DNA from: Hepsetus odoe
Lineage: Eukaryota > Chordata > Actinopteri > Characiformes > Hepsetidae
DNA length: 64,000 nucleotides
Assembly (NCBI GenBank): GCA_017165825.1
Contig: CM029384.1
Span: 17,979,067 to 18,043,066 of the forward strand
Direction: 5' to 3'
The notes below the pieces were generated by a model that made no database searches, was not told the origin of the DNA, and worked only from the letters and a program-made list of their open reading frames with translations. How positions within the stretch are numbered: the first letter of the stretch is position 1; every line of letters starts with the position of its first letter. Below, piece by piece: positions 21,906-33,390 of the stretch. The position numbers and the translations under genes were made by a program.

Positions 21906-21910
<5 letters not shown>

Positions 21911-21953
<43 letters not shown>
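21911..21953. repeat. (TA)n(CA)n microsatellite, left part
   Basis: A run of TA dinucleotides passes into CA dinucleotides and stops exactly at the left end of the Tc1-like copy. A similar TA/CA run resumes right of the element at 22,503-22,549. Confidence 0.9.
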
Positions 21954-21955
<2 letters not shown>

Positions 21956-22502
21956 GTACTGTTTTAGGCAGGTGTGGGGAAAAAATGCTGTAAACAAAGA
22001 ATGCTTTCAGAAATATAAATAACGATTTATACGATGTTTATCTTTATCAATTTACAAAATGCAAAGTGAGCGAACAAAAGAAAAATCTAAATCAAATCAA
22101 TATTTGGTGTTACTACCTTTTGCCTTCAAACCAGCATCAGTTCTTCTGGCCCCCACAGAGCCCTGATCTCAACATCATCCAGTGTGTCTGGATTACAGGA
22201 AGAGACAGAAGCATGTGAGGAAGCCTACATCCACAGATCTGTGGTTAGTTCTCCAAGATGTTTGGAACAACCTACCAGCTGAGTTCCTTCAAAAACTGTG
22301 TGCAAGTGTACCTAGAAGAACTGATGCTCTTTTGAAGGCAAAGGGTGGTCACACCAAATATTGATTCGATTTAGATTTCTCTTTTGTTCATTCACTGCAT
22401 TTTGTTGATTGATGAAAATAAATGATCAACACTTCCATTTCTGAAAGCATTCTTTGTTTGCAGCATTTTTTCACACCTGCCTAAAACTTTTGCACAGTAC
22501 TG
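21954..22502 (+). mobile_element. Tc1-like transposon, internally deleted copy 2
   Basis: The ends are CAGTACTG on both sides with long inverted repeats, though the left repeat has lost a few bases after CAGTACTG. The remaining transposase tail (22182-22364) reads LWLVLQDVWNNLPAEF and RRTDALLKAKGGHTKY. The left arm jumps from AGCATCAGTTCTTCT to GGCCCCCACAGAGCCC, the same breakpoint as in the copy at 1,344, so the two stem from one deleted master. Confidence 0.88.
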
Positions 22503-22514
22503 TATATAATATAT

Positions 22515-22548
<34 letters not shown>

Positions 22549-22549
22549 G
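22503..22549. repeat. (TA)n(CA)n microsatellite, right part
   Basis: TA-rich then CA-rich dinucleotide repeat that continues the tract left of the Tc1-like insertion. Confidence 0.85.
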
Positions 22550-24137
22550 GACACTCAAAATGATAATCCATAATAATAACCAGCTGTATTACTCAGGGGA
22601 TGCAAAGAAATCAGGTTCAACACCAGAATGCTCTTTTAATAGTCAACATGGCTGCTGCAGTTTTGCAGAAAGCAGCCTTTCAATTACAGGGCAAAGACAG
22701 AACCGTTCGGTACAAATAGGCACTTTTTTTTTTTTTGCAGGGGAGAGACATTTCAATATTTACAATATATGGTCTCACACACATTTCCAGTAGAACATTT
22801 TGTCCTTCTCACGCACAGAAAAACAAGAACCGATTTCTTCCGATTCCACGAAATCTTCGGCGTTAATCACAACACAGCTGAGTAAACTTCCACCAACAGA
22901 ACAAATTCTTGACCGTTTTAATTCTGCTCACTTTTACAGGTTTTGCCTTTCTGTATGCTTTTTGTGCATTTCCCATCTTTCCCCCTTTTATAGACTTTGC
23001 TGGCTGCTGATCAGACCTGTAGACCAAATTTGGAAGCGGTGCTGCCCCCTAGTGTTAACCGCCCCCTATTTTAAATTCCCAACCTCAGAATCAAACATTC
23101 AGACAGACTGACAGGAATCTGATCCCTTTTACTCCCTGAAGTTAAAACGCACGCAGTCTTTTCACTTCCAGTCCGACCAGATGTGTGCACGTGTATAAAT
23201 GTAATAAGCTTTAAAAGACAGGCGTTTGCGATTGGCCTACTTTCTAGAGGAGAGGGGAGAGGGGAAAAAAAAAAAAAAAAAAAAGATGTTTTGATCCAAA
23301 TATTGTTTGCGGATGACATTCAGCGCTGCATGAATTAAATGGCACTGTCCGTTTAAAGAATCACTACTTCACTAAAAGTCATCATGTCTTTACAGATAAA
23401 CTTCACAAACATTTGTAGATGTCGCTTTAAGTGCTTGCTTCAAACAAAGAATCCGCCCGATGGCCAGCCACGTTAACGGGGTTTGACATCTTATTTTTGG
23501 TTAATATCATGGAAACAAAGTCTCAAATAACTCATGCTGGATTTCATGGATCACTTGACCTTTTCATGTAGTTCACGTCCTAACTTTATTATTTTTGCAT
23601 TATTCAGAGGCTAATCTTTTACTAGCAAATGGAGAAGAGTTCCCATGCATGAGGCACCTCAGAGACTCCTAACAGGCACATTCATCAGTGTTCAGAACCA
23701 GTTTCAAACCAGAGGCTTTTCCTCCAGGATGTATCATGCACTTGGGAGAGTTAAATATTACACGTTTCTGAAACCCTCCTGAATGTAATGGAAAATTGAA
23801 GTAATTTCAGTTCCAATTTAAACATTTATTTCACCATAACCTCTGACACCATTATCAGAAACCGCAAACTGCTGCCCACACCAGTTCAAGAGCCTGTCAC
23901 ACAGCCATTATTTATGATTCAGGTCACTTTCAAACAACCCCAACAAATACTATAACGGACATTTCTTGTCTCATTTATTACTTTAAGCACGTTAGTGGCA
24001 GAAACAGCACCAAGTCTGTTGGCGCCATCAAGTGTACAAACCTCAGCAGCACATTTTTAATAAATGGGACGAGAGTGAGAGCGGAGTCTCCCCTGGAATT
24101 AAACTCCCCTCCAAAAAGGATTAAAAGGAGCAGGATG

Positions 24138-27100
24138 TCACCGTGACGAGCTTCGCTCCTTGCTAACACAGTCATCTTGGCTGGTGATGTCACCATTTCC
24201 CATCATACTGCAGGTTCTCCGCTTCTTCCTACGGTGGGCCATGGCATCCCCCTCAGAGCCTGATTCAGCCTTCGGAAAAATGGAAAATAGTGTTAGCATC
24301 TTTGTCATCGTGATTTCTTTAACACACAGGGATCACTGCGTATAATATAAAGTGTTAGTGAGGCTGTGCGTTGCTCTAAATCGTGACATAGGAAGTGAGT
24401 GGCTAAAATATGTTCGAACCATTTGAGATTCTTACTTCATCGGTTTATTTCAGGGCGTCTTTGATCCAAACCATGAAACAAATATCTCAGCATATTTTCA
24501 TATTGTGGCCAAAGTGTGCTTAGGTGTAGAATGGGTTGTATGTCTAAGTTATTTGCTCCCCACATCTGAGATACAAAGAGGTCTCAGGTGTTCTGTATCA
24601 GAAGGAATTCACAGCTGACCTGAGCTGCACGCCACTGAAAACAATGGGACGATTGGGTGTGGTTTCCACATACTGCCAAAGGTAAACATGCAGGTTCTAG
24701 GCCTCAGCCACATTCAACCATTTCTTCAATCAGAAAATGTTACCAAAATGTCAAAACCCCAGTTGGTGCATACGAGGTAACACTTCTCATCACTGGAACG
24801 CACAGTTATGTCAGTTGGAAATACAGCATTGGCTCGTTTTTAAATTCAAAACAAGACTGCTGTGTGGAGTGTTGTTGTCAATTTTGAGGAATATTCAGAA
24901 GTAGCTTTTAGGTTACAAAACTAAACTTCCCACAATAGAGAAGTATCGAAATAGTAATGAAAGAAGTTTGTATACGCCAAGCCTCTTTGGACCGTCTCTG
25001 AACAGCTGTTTTCATTATTCTGACCACACAACCTCAGTAATTACATCCCACATGTTCTACTTGTCAGGATGTACCTCCGAGTCCGAATCAGAGGAACTTG
25101 AAGAAGAGGAGGAGGAAGAGTCGCTGGAGCTGTCCGAGGCAATGCCTGTGGACTCCTGCAGGTCCACTTTGTCTGCAAGAACAGCTAAATCTGGCCTCTC
25201 CTGTTTTAAAATTCTGGGACATATACAGAAACAAATTAAATACCAAAACTGTGCAGTGCTCATTCACCGCTTTGAACGGGAAGTTCACAGATTTTTGGCA
25301 TCACGCTCACCTGTACCACTTTCTGGAGAGTTTCGGCCGGCCTCTGACGGTCTTGTGCCAAACAATGGGGAAGTTGGTGGTACTGGCAAAGTTCTGAGTA
25401 ACTGCGATGGTCGTGTCCAAGTTGAGGACAACATGCCACCAACCACCTAAGAGACGAGGGACAAACTTTACTGCAGGAACGGTACCAGCTCTCGCTCATT
25501 ACATCATTTACAAAACCGAACTACTAAATCTTCAGTAAACAGCGACCTAAAACCATTCCCCTCCTGGTAGTTTTGTATACATGATGCGAGATATAAAAGA
25601 CAGAATCCTTGTTTCTCAGTGATGTTTGAGGAGTAGTGAAGTCTGTCTGCTCATGCAGTTGCCAGCTTTGCTTGCCAAACTGGCTGGACATTAAAATTCA
25701 ACAAAGTTTGTAAGACACGTCATTCCAATAGCGTGAACCTGTGTGAACTCCAGTCCAGTTAGTTTTCTCCAGATATCTAGCTGCCCTTTTCGCCGAGAAT
25801 TAATGCCAGCATGCAGGTCTCAGGCTATTTTTAAATAAACAAATAAATAAATAAACCAAACAAAACAGACAACTAGAAACTTCAGCCTAGTCTAGGCAAT
25901 AAACTAGTATGTTCATCAATATAAATCAGTTTGACAGCACTCCCTCACATTGATGAGAGTTGGCAAAAAAAGTATTTTATAAATGGTGCTTATAAAACTT
26001 TTTCTTCTGTCAATTCATTTTCTAAACTGCTTATCCTTACTGGGGTTGAAGTTTGTACTGCAACCTAGTGCAAATAGAGCAAAAGGCATAGAAACAACCT
26101 GGAGAAGTTGAATATTTCAAATATTTAAAGCATTCTAAATATTAGTGATAGTTTGAGCCCCTGTTGAAAAGTTAGCTCAGAGACTCACCACAAAGGAAGG
26201 AAAATCAATGATCTGTCAGTGTCTCTACAACAGCTCAGAGGGCTTCTTGATTAAACATTTAAATATTAATATATTTAAAGGCTTTCACTTTGATAAAAAC
26301 AGGAAGTTTCACAGAACAATTTGATCACAGGTTTTTAAGAAAACAACAATCTGTCAATCAAATGGGGCGGCGAGGACCTAGTGGTTAGGAACAAGGCCCC
26401 AGGATTGGAGGATTGGTGGTTTGAATCTCAGACCAGTAGGTTGCCCAGATACCCTTGAGCAAGGCACTGTCCCCATCACTGCTCCTTGGGCACTTTAAAT
26501 AGTTGCCCACTGCTGCACGGTGTGTATGGGTGAAAAGAAGAGGATGAATTTCATTGCGTCTCACCACGTGCTGTGCTTTTTCACAATGACAAGAATAGTC
26601 TCTTTCACTTTCAATCTGGGTAATCGTCCAATTATCTCAGAATAAACGGCATCGTCAAGCAGCTAAAGAGTCAAAAGACTCTTGAAGAGAGAAGGCCCCT
26701 CCGATGCTTTGTTTACCTTCAGCAAACGCAAGCTACAGATCAGCCGTGGGCGACTACCATAAAAGTCTACCATAAAACCACAAATTGGCATTTGTTGAAA
26801 GCCATGCAGAGAGAGGGAAAAAGCTTACATGTTGAGATTTTAGCATAAGCGTCATCCTCCATAACACCTCTGGCATTACTTTATTGTATACCTTTGCCAC
26901 AGCAGTAACTGCAGTCATGTAACAATGTATTTTGAATTAAAACTGCCCCAAAAAATTGCATGATCATCAGATATGCCCCAGAGAGCAAACGAAGGTTAGC
27001 TGAGGGCTCACACTACATAACTCACTCTTCAAACACAGTAGAGCCTGTTATGCTGAACACAAACCAATAATTTCCTACATTGTTGCAAAGCAGCGAGGCA

Positions 27101-28700
27101 AACTTTCAGAATGATAAACACATTCTCATTATACACCCCACCGATAATCATTAACTGACCCGGAACAAAGACCGTTTCTCCAGGATTTTGAAGAATCTCC
27201 AGAGGTCTGAATTCAGCAGGCCAGGTGGGCTGTTGTGTACGGGGGTAGATCACACTAAACCAGGTAATGGCCTCATCCTGCTGATTGCCGCCCTCATCAC
27301 GGGTCACTTTGATGAGCTCACGGGGAGTGTGTGTGGGGAAAAGGCACCAGCGCTTGTGGCCCTGGACCAGGGCATTCCAGGCGCTCGTGCCCAGAGGGTC
27401 GATGTGAATCCCTGTGCCAGAGCGAGCAGGACCCATCACAAACCACCTGAGGAAAAGGGAAAATGGCTAATATACCCTTTATTAAACAAGGCACTATTTA
27501 GTCATCCAACTATCAGATGACCCTCAGATAAGGTTTGCTATTTTACACATTACATCATTATTCCAGGATGTTGTCTACATTCAAGTTTTGTTTATATGAA
27601 CCTGTAGTCTAAATATTTCTAACAAAAGTCCTTACATTTCTTTACAAAACTCTAAAAGACAATGAATGATATCATTATATTTGGTAAAAGGACCCTTTAT
27701 AAGCTGTCTGATGAAAAGTCAACAAACGAACAGTAGACTAAACTAAGTGTTTATATGTTACCTGTATGGTGGCCGTCGCTTCTCCCCTGCAAACTGAAAA
27801 AGGTCATCTCTAAAGAAGACCGGCACTTGATAATCCTCCAGTAGCTTGCGACGTTTGGCATGCTCACCATAGCTGCTGTCAAAAATGTAAAGCGGGCTGT
27901 CATCTCTTGAGCTCTCCATGTACTCTACGTAGTACTTCATCTTCATTTTCACTGAGTAACCGTCGTTGTCCTCGCCGCATTTGAACTTCTGGTTTCGGTA
28001 CTTTCGTTTGAGCCTCTCCAGGGTCCATTTCTCCCGTGCAGGCCACGATTCTTGGCAATTAAGCAGAACTACAGGTTTATAGGGCTTCTCAAAGCGCTGG
28101 ATGAACTCCTCTGGACTCAGGCGTAGGGCATCTACTCGCTCAACATTGTCCTGAGATGAAAGGGGAAATTTATTATTAAATAAATTATTAGTAAACATAT
28201 GTAAAACAAGTGTGTAAACCGCATGCACACAAAACATTAAGATTTTTTTTTTCTTTGCTTAAAAATACGTCCTCCGAGTGAACCATTAGCAGTGACATCT
28301 GAGATTCCACTGCACAACATCGGAGTTTCAAAAACGATCAAACTCAACGAAGAACCTGAGTACGTACATTATACCAAACTTAACTTGTTTACAATGAATG
28401 TTTACGAAATGAAACTCCTTTCACAAACAGGCTGTACCATCTTTTGGCTGCATACTCAAATATTAATGCAACTTTTTCGGTAAAGGCTGAATTATTTTAG
28501 AATAAATCAGCTGCAGCAATGATGGCAACTTGTTTACCGTCTAAACCGCTTTACTTGGATTGCAAAAGTTATTTTTAGGAGCCTTGATCAGAACAGGGCC
28601 AATCTTAATACCTCTGAAGATCAACTCTAAAGCACTTGGCAATAATCCAAGACCTAAAAAACGCATGAAGAAAATTTGAACAAAACAAAAAAAAGTGGAG

Positions 28701-28745
<45 letters not shown>

Positions 28746-29625
28746 TGGACCCATTGGGGACCAAAAGTTAATAATTATTATTTTTTAAATAAGCTGACAA
28801 AAGTACACAACATAAACACTACATTACATAAACCTGCTATATATACACACACACAATTTAAAATGTAGAAAAATAAATACAGAATGTAAGGACTAAAATT
28901 ATGCAAGTTTCAAAAATCAAAAAGTCTTTGTTGGCTGACAGATAATCTAACATATATTGAACATTTTTCCATGTAAACTTTACTCCAAACAGTACTCAAA
29001 AAATAAAAGCCATTTGATGTGAAAGGGCAATTTATGTGCTCACTGCCATCAGCTTGTTCAATAAAACGAGAATCTTGTGAACCTTTCACAGGATCTCCAA
29101 GAGTCGGCTCAGATCTGAGCGCTGTGACTGAGAAAAGCCGAGGTGAGGAATCGGCGCACTGCCGGCTTTGCTGATCTGATACAGAAACAGAGCAGACAGC
29201 GGTGAAAAGGTGGGGAAGTGGCGCAGCAGCACAGCGGGGAGCTGCTGGAAACCTCGCCATGGTGTACGTGCAGCGAGCAACGCATCCCCCCGCGCCTGCC
29301 TGCTGCCGCGCCGTCCGACCAGCAATGTGGAAGCAGGGCATGGTCGGCTAATGCGGCGAGTACTGCTGCTCGTCCAACACGTGGGGAGCCTCCAGCAGGT
29401 TTTCTAACACGAAACGTGCCGACGCTGACCTGTAGCCTTTAGCTACAGAGCAACGTTAGCACGCTAGCTAGCTGTCAGCACTTCGCGTCCCCATACCTTC
29501 ACCGTCCGGAGCGACAGGTCGAAAGTGTCGCAGTAGTTGTGCTTCGTCCAGTCGACGGAGTCCTTTAACTCGGGCCTGGCACTCCGTTTCGCTTCTTTGA
29601 TTCGTTTCTTGCTCTTGTGGTTCAT
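24138..29625 (-). CDS. jmjd6: Bifunctional arginine demethylase / lysyl-hydroxylase JMJD6
   Basis: Six exons on the minus strand: 29625-29497, 28150-27762, 27446-27160, 25446-25311, 25213-25075, 24269-24138. They sum to 1212 bp, 403 residues plus stop, the same length as human JMJD6. The start MNHKSKKRIKEAKRS is the family N terminus. The JmjC fold shows the iron ligands His187 and Asp189 (GTGIHIDPLG) and His273 (GGWWHVVLNLD). Residues 341-360 are a Ser/Asp run, and HRRKKRRT at 372-379 is a likely nuclear signal. JMJD6 uses Fe(II), 2-oxoglutarate and O2 to hydroxylate lysines on splicing factors such as U2AF65; arginine demethylation is also reported. It acts in the nucleus. All junctions are GT-AG and in phase. 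The gene shares its promoter with mettl23, and intron 3 holds a SINE. Confidence 0.97.
26010..26070. repeat. Fragment of SINE-C-type repeat
   Basis: CTAAACTGCTTATCCTTACT followed by GGGGTTGAAG is the outer end of the repeat seen at 31,575 and 34,420. Only a short, diverged piece is present in jmjd6 intron 3. Confidence 0.5.
26362..26615 (+). mobile_element. SINE-A copy
   Basis: The copy runs from TGGGGCGGCGAGGACCTAGT through GGTTTGAATCTCAGACC and CCTTGAGCAAGGCACTGTCC to AATAGTCTCTTTCACTTTC. It lies in jmjd6 intron 3, antisense to the gene. Confidence 0.85.
28151..29496 (-). other. jmjd6 intron 1
   Basis: The intron runs from donor GTATGG (29496) to acceptor TTCATCTCAG (28151). It holds a run of more than 40 A at 28699-28741 (plus strand). 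A GC-rich block at about 29080-29450 has overlapping open minus-strand frames (29325-29086 and 29341-28910). I cannot match those frames to a known protein. Confidence 0.65.
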
Positions 29626-30153
29626 TCCCTCCAGATAATTACGGCGGCGTCAGGTTGAGGGTGCAGTGAAAGTCGTTAGCCGGTCGCACTGGGTGCTAGT
29701 GAGGCTCTCGCCAGAGTGAATGAAGCACTAGAGCAAGCTCGCCAAGCATTAGCGAGGTGTAAACACCACCGTTGACTTTAGTAACGCCAAAATTACAACG
29801 GTTTATTTCAGAAGAAAGGGAAAACCTCAAGAAGAACTTAAATTGCCGGGAGACTGAGGCAACTTCTACAACACTTGGCGCAACCTACCGTTAAAGGACT
29901 AAACCCCGCCTTCCGCTCAGCCTCCTGGATCCTATTTGCCACTGTTTGTGACGCCGGTCAATGGTAGAATATGATTGGCTCAGGGAAATACTTTTTGCCG
30001 CCGGTAAAACGAACAACCAGTAGGAGAGCCGTGGGGGCTGAACCTTTATGAGCTTGGGGTGCTGCGCACTATGGGGAAGTTTTGTTGTCTTAGGAAAGAT
30101 AAAAGGATGTCCCACAGGCTCTCAAATCTATTCGTTTATTCAGCTGCGTAAAC
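29626..30153. promoter_or_regulatory. Bidirectional jmjd6/mettl23 promoter
   Basis: Only 528 bp separate the two start codons, which face away from each other. The interval is moderately GC-rich, with a CCAAT box on the minus strand (GATTGGCTC, near 29971) and ETS-like CTTCCG (near 29910). No TATA box is obvious. The same head-to-head pair exists in human, so co-expression is likely. Start sites are inferred, not seen. Confidence 0.75.
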
Positions 30154-32842
30154 ATGAACGAATCAGTTAAAGCGGGTTTTGTCCAGAAGTTCTTCACCTT
30201 TGGAAGTGAGGACGGTGCGCCACCTCTGACAGTGTCTATCCCCGAGGTGAGACTGTGAAGTAGGTACAGTGGTGGACACCATGGTGTGGACTGACTAAAA
30301 CAAACGCATTAATATCACACGTTCCGTCTCCAGGTCCTTGACCCGCAGTACGGGATGTACGTGTGGCCCTGCGCGGTGGTTTTGGCCCAGTACGTCTGGA
30401 CTGCGAGAGAGAAGCTGCAGAAGAGAACAGTGCTGGAGGTGGAGCTCTGGAGCCAAAGCTCAGGATGATCTACAGGCCGCTGGAGGTTCAATAATAATGT
30501 TTTCTTACTGTTACAGCTGGGCGCCGGGGTGAGTCTGCCGGGCGTGGTGGCTGCAAAGTGTGGAGCCGAAGTGATTCTGTCTGACAGTGCAGAGCTTCCT
30601 CTCTGCCTCAACAACTGCATCTGCTCCTGCAAAGAGAATCATGTCTCTGGTGTGTCTGTGCTGGGTCTTACATGGGGTCAGGTTTCCCCAGAGATGCTGT
30701 CTCTGCCACCTGTGGATGTCATCCTGGGGTCGGACGTGTTCTATGAGCCAGAAGGTGAACCTGCTTCTTTGTTTCAGACATACCTGGGCTGAGCATGCTC
30801 TCTTTTTTACTTTTGTCACTGTCAAACCTTCTTCTTCTTCTTCTTCTTCTTCTTCTTCTTCTTCTTCTTTCGGTTGACTACCTGCATGTCCTCACTCACT
30901 ACATCCATAAACCTCTTTGGTCTTAAAGTTCCTACTCTCACTTCCACTCTTAGCCTTCCTTTCTGCTTCCGGACACACCTTCCTCTTCTTCCTCTTCTCC
31001 TTTCGCCAACAGTAGCCAAATTTCCACCAGCACGCTGTAGGCTAACAGCACTGGTGGCGGTCGTTGTTAACCCGGGCCTCAACCGATCCGGTATGGAAAT
31101 CTGTTTCGTCGTCCACATATCGTTTTGGCAAATGTTTAACACTGTAAGCCCTTCCTGACGAACATTCTGGGTTTGGGACCAGCATGAAGAAATACACTGG
31201 CTTGTGCATCCCTAGTGGTTTGTCACTGTCAAACCTCATCAATCCTAAATTTGGGGCAGTGGTGACCTAGTGTTAAGTTCTTGTCCTTGTGATCGGAAGG
31301 TTGAGGGTTCGAGTCCCAGATTTCCCAGGTTACGCTGAGGTTCCCTTATTCAAGGTGTCTTCCCCAACGCTGCTCCCTGAGCAGATTTATTGCAGCCCAC
31401 TGCTCCCACTACTGTGTTCACTACTGATGTGTTTGGATGGGATAAATGGAGAGGACAAATTCACTGATCGCTGTTCAAAGTGTGAGTGCCAGTACAGACA
31501 TTTCATAGTTTAATTTGTAGAAGTTCTTTATTTGGAGGAAGGTTTTATGTCTGAGAAGCTGAGAATGATAGGTTACCAGCAGACACAGTGAGTAGCGCTG
31601 GCGCCTCTCAGGGAAAAGGCCCTGGATTTGATTCCCAGGCCCTTTCCGTGTGGTTTGAATGTTCTCTCTGTGTCTGTGTGGGTTCCCTCCGGTGCTCTGG
31701 TTTCTTCACACCATCCATAGATGTGCATGTCTGGTGAATTGGAGCTGCTAAATTACCCCCTAGGCATGAGTGTGTTTGTGGGCATGTTCCCTAAGATGAA
31801 CATGCAACATGTCCCGGTTGTTTTTCTGCCTTTTTGCCCCGTGAGAGCTGGGAAAGCCTCCAGCACCACTCGTGACCCTACTCAGGGTAAACAGTTTAGA
31901 TAATGAGTGAGAAAGGATACCAGTGAGACCTTTCGAACTGAAAGCCAAACTTTTACAGACTGTACAATAACTCTGAGTGATGTAACGCCGCTTTGCCTTT
32001 TTTTCCAAGATGTGCCCTTTAATCAGTGCAAGTGAGTGTTTAAATTAATCCCCTTTTCGGCAGATTTTGAAGACGTCTTTGTGACGATTTCTTTTCTCTT
32101 AAAGCGGAATCCCCGTTGTCAATTCTGGACCACATATCAAGAAAGAAGGTAACAGTCTTTTTTTTCCTGACATGACAGCCGGTGAGAGACTAGGGTGGTG
32201 AAAGACTAGTAGCAGCTACAGTGGTGCTTGAAAGTTTATGAACCCTTTAGAAGTTTTATTATATTTCTTCAAAAAATAACCTAAACTTTTTGATTTTCAC
32301 TGATGTCCTAAAAGTAGCTAAATAACCAAAAATCGTTGATTTTAAAAAGGTAAGAATTATGTTCCTGAGAGTGGCAAAAGTGTGTGAAAGAATGTGAGAT
32401 TTTATTTTTTAACTTCTTCCAGCCTAATAAACATAAAAAATGAGAAAGATTAGAAAGCTCCTATGTCTGTGCCATTTCTACAAATTAGACTTTGATGGAT
32501 TGCTTTAATTAACCACCCACACTTGATTGTTATCCCACTGACTGAATATAGAACATAAAAAAAAAAAAAGTTCCTTTACATTCGGATACCATTGTAGATC
32601 ATCCTGAATCTTTCATCATCAGTGCCACTTGTGTCTTGTTATGGAATAACACATCAGTGGATGTTTGACCTTGTTTCAGCACAGACTGGTCCATAGAGGC
32701 TTTGCTCCAAAAGTGGAATCTGAAGTGCATTGATGTCCCTTTGGACACATTTCATGCAAACGGAAACCAGCTAGCTGGATCATCTCTACCTGGGAATCAC
32801 ACTATACAAATGTTGATCATAACATCTGAAACTCAAACTTGA
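30154..32842 (+). CDS. mettl23: Histone-arginine methyltransferase METTL23
   Basis: Five exons: 30154-30246, 30334-30438, 30517-30754, 32064-32148, 32680-32842, giving 684 bp and 227 residues. All junctions are GT-AG and in phase. The sequence has the seven-beta-strand methyltransferase signature: LDPQYGMYVWPCAVVLAQY before motif I, LGAGVSLPG (67-75) for AdoMet binding, the acidic end of strand 2 in LSDS, and VDVILGSDVFYEPEDFED (from about 132). The C terminus ends TIQMLIITSETQT. METTL23 is reported to methylate arginine on histone H3 in the nucleus. The start chosen lies upstream of the shorter human isoform's start and gives a 31-codon first exon ending in VSIPE, as in longer vertebrate isoforms. 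Intron 3 is 1.3 kb and carries LINE and SINE insertions. Confidence 0.95.
30828..31240 (-). mobile_element. Head-to-tail deleted LINE derivative
   Basis: On the minus strand the element starts with a 5' leader (GGATGCACAAGCCAGTGTAT; then CCACCAGTGCTGTTAGCC) and runs to GTAGGAACTTTAAG. That same leader segment is seen at 60,720-60,870 before a longer LINE. It then jumps straight to the 3' end of the coding region (RFMDVVSEDMQVV) and finishes in an (AAG)n tail at 30830-30868. Endonuclease and reverse transcriptase are absent. It lies in mettl23 intron 3, antisense. Confidence 0.75.
31252..31475 (+). mobile_element. SINE-A copy, diverged
   Basis: Head TTGGGGCAGTGGTGACCTAG, B box GGGTTCGAGTCCC, body CAACGCTGCTCCCTGAGCAG and GGATGGGATAAATGGAGAGG. 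The 3' tail signature is lost. Confidence 0.75.
31575..31905 (+). mobile_element. SINE-C repeat (tRNA-like head)
   Basis: The head ACAGTGAGTAGCGCTGGCGC is A-box-like, and a diverged B box sits at GGATTTGATTCCC. It continues with GAATGTTCTCTCTGTGTCTG and GGGTTCCCTCCGGTGCTCTG, and ends with the outer end ACTCAGGGTAAACAGTTTAG. This is a repeat known from many fish genomes. A second copy lies inverted at 34,420. Confidence 0.75.
32217..32560 (+). mobile_element. Tc1-like end fragment (second Tc1 family)
   Basis: CAGTGGTGCTTGAAAGTTTA followed by TGAACCCTTTAGAAG is the terminal inverted repeat of a common fish Tc1-like family. Farther in lies GAGAGTGGCAAAAGTGTGTG, which resembles the subterminal part also seen at 62,503. 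No transposase is left. It lies in mettl23 intron 4. Confidence 0.7.
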
Positions 32843-33390
32843 CTGTTTGGATATAGTGCTGGGCAAAAGCCACTCCCATCACCATGTTGGTGCAAAAATG
32901 CTATTATATGCTCTCAAACCATCTGGCATTTTGAGTGGATTGAACCACACAAATGTTCTCCCGAGACAGGCTGCACAGTGCATAAAGATATTAAGGGCCT
33001 ATTTGCAGGGGTTCCAACCACTCTGCATTAAGGACCACCAGTAAACTAATCACTGACCTGATCATCTGTATCTGTTTCTTCACTAGGTCACGCCTTAAGT
33101 TAGATCCCCTTGTCATGTATTCATTGAATGATTCATTTGTGAGGCGCAGTACAAACAATCCTATGACGCTGGTCAGGAACAGGGACTGGACTGAAAATGG
33201 GAGCCAAAAACTTTTTCTTTACATTACATTACAAAATACAAGAAATACTGGCTCATTGGTAGTAAAATGCAAAGAAATGAGGGGTGGCTTAAGACTGATT
33301 ACAGCGCATGAATACGGAGTCTGTTTAAATGTTGCATCTTGACATTTAATAAAGTGTTTTTTCTAAATAAACTGCATTTGGCAACATATT
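32843..33390 (+). other. mettl23 3' UTR candidate
   Basis: Two polyadenylation signals AATAAA occur at 33348-33353 and 33366-33371, about 500 bp after the stop codon. No other coding signal is present. A piece at 33,171-33,215 (CTGGTCAGGAACAGGGACTG) recurs at 48,297. Confidence 0.55.

Larger units (their letters stand above)
20931..24137. other. Spacer between mxra7 promoter and jmjd6 stop, includes jmjd6 3' UTR
   Basis: The spacer holds a SINE-A, a Tc1-like copy set in a TA/CA microsatellite, and an A-run at 23263-23284. On the minus strand an AATAAA (plus TTTATT near 23974) lies about 160 bp after the jmjd6 stop and could end that mRNA. The stretch 22,560-23,970 shows no exon on either strand. 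Confidence 0.6.
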
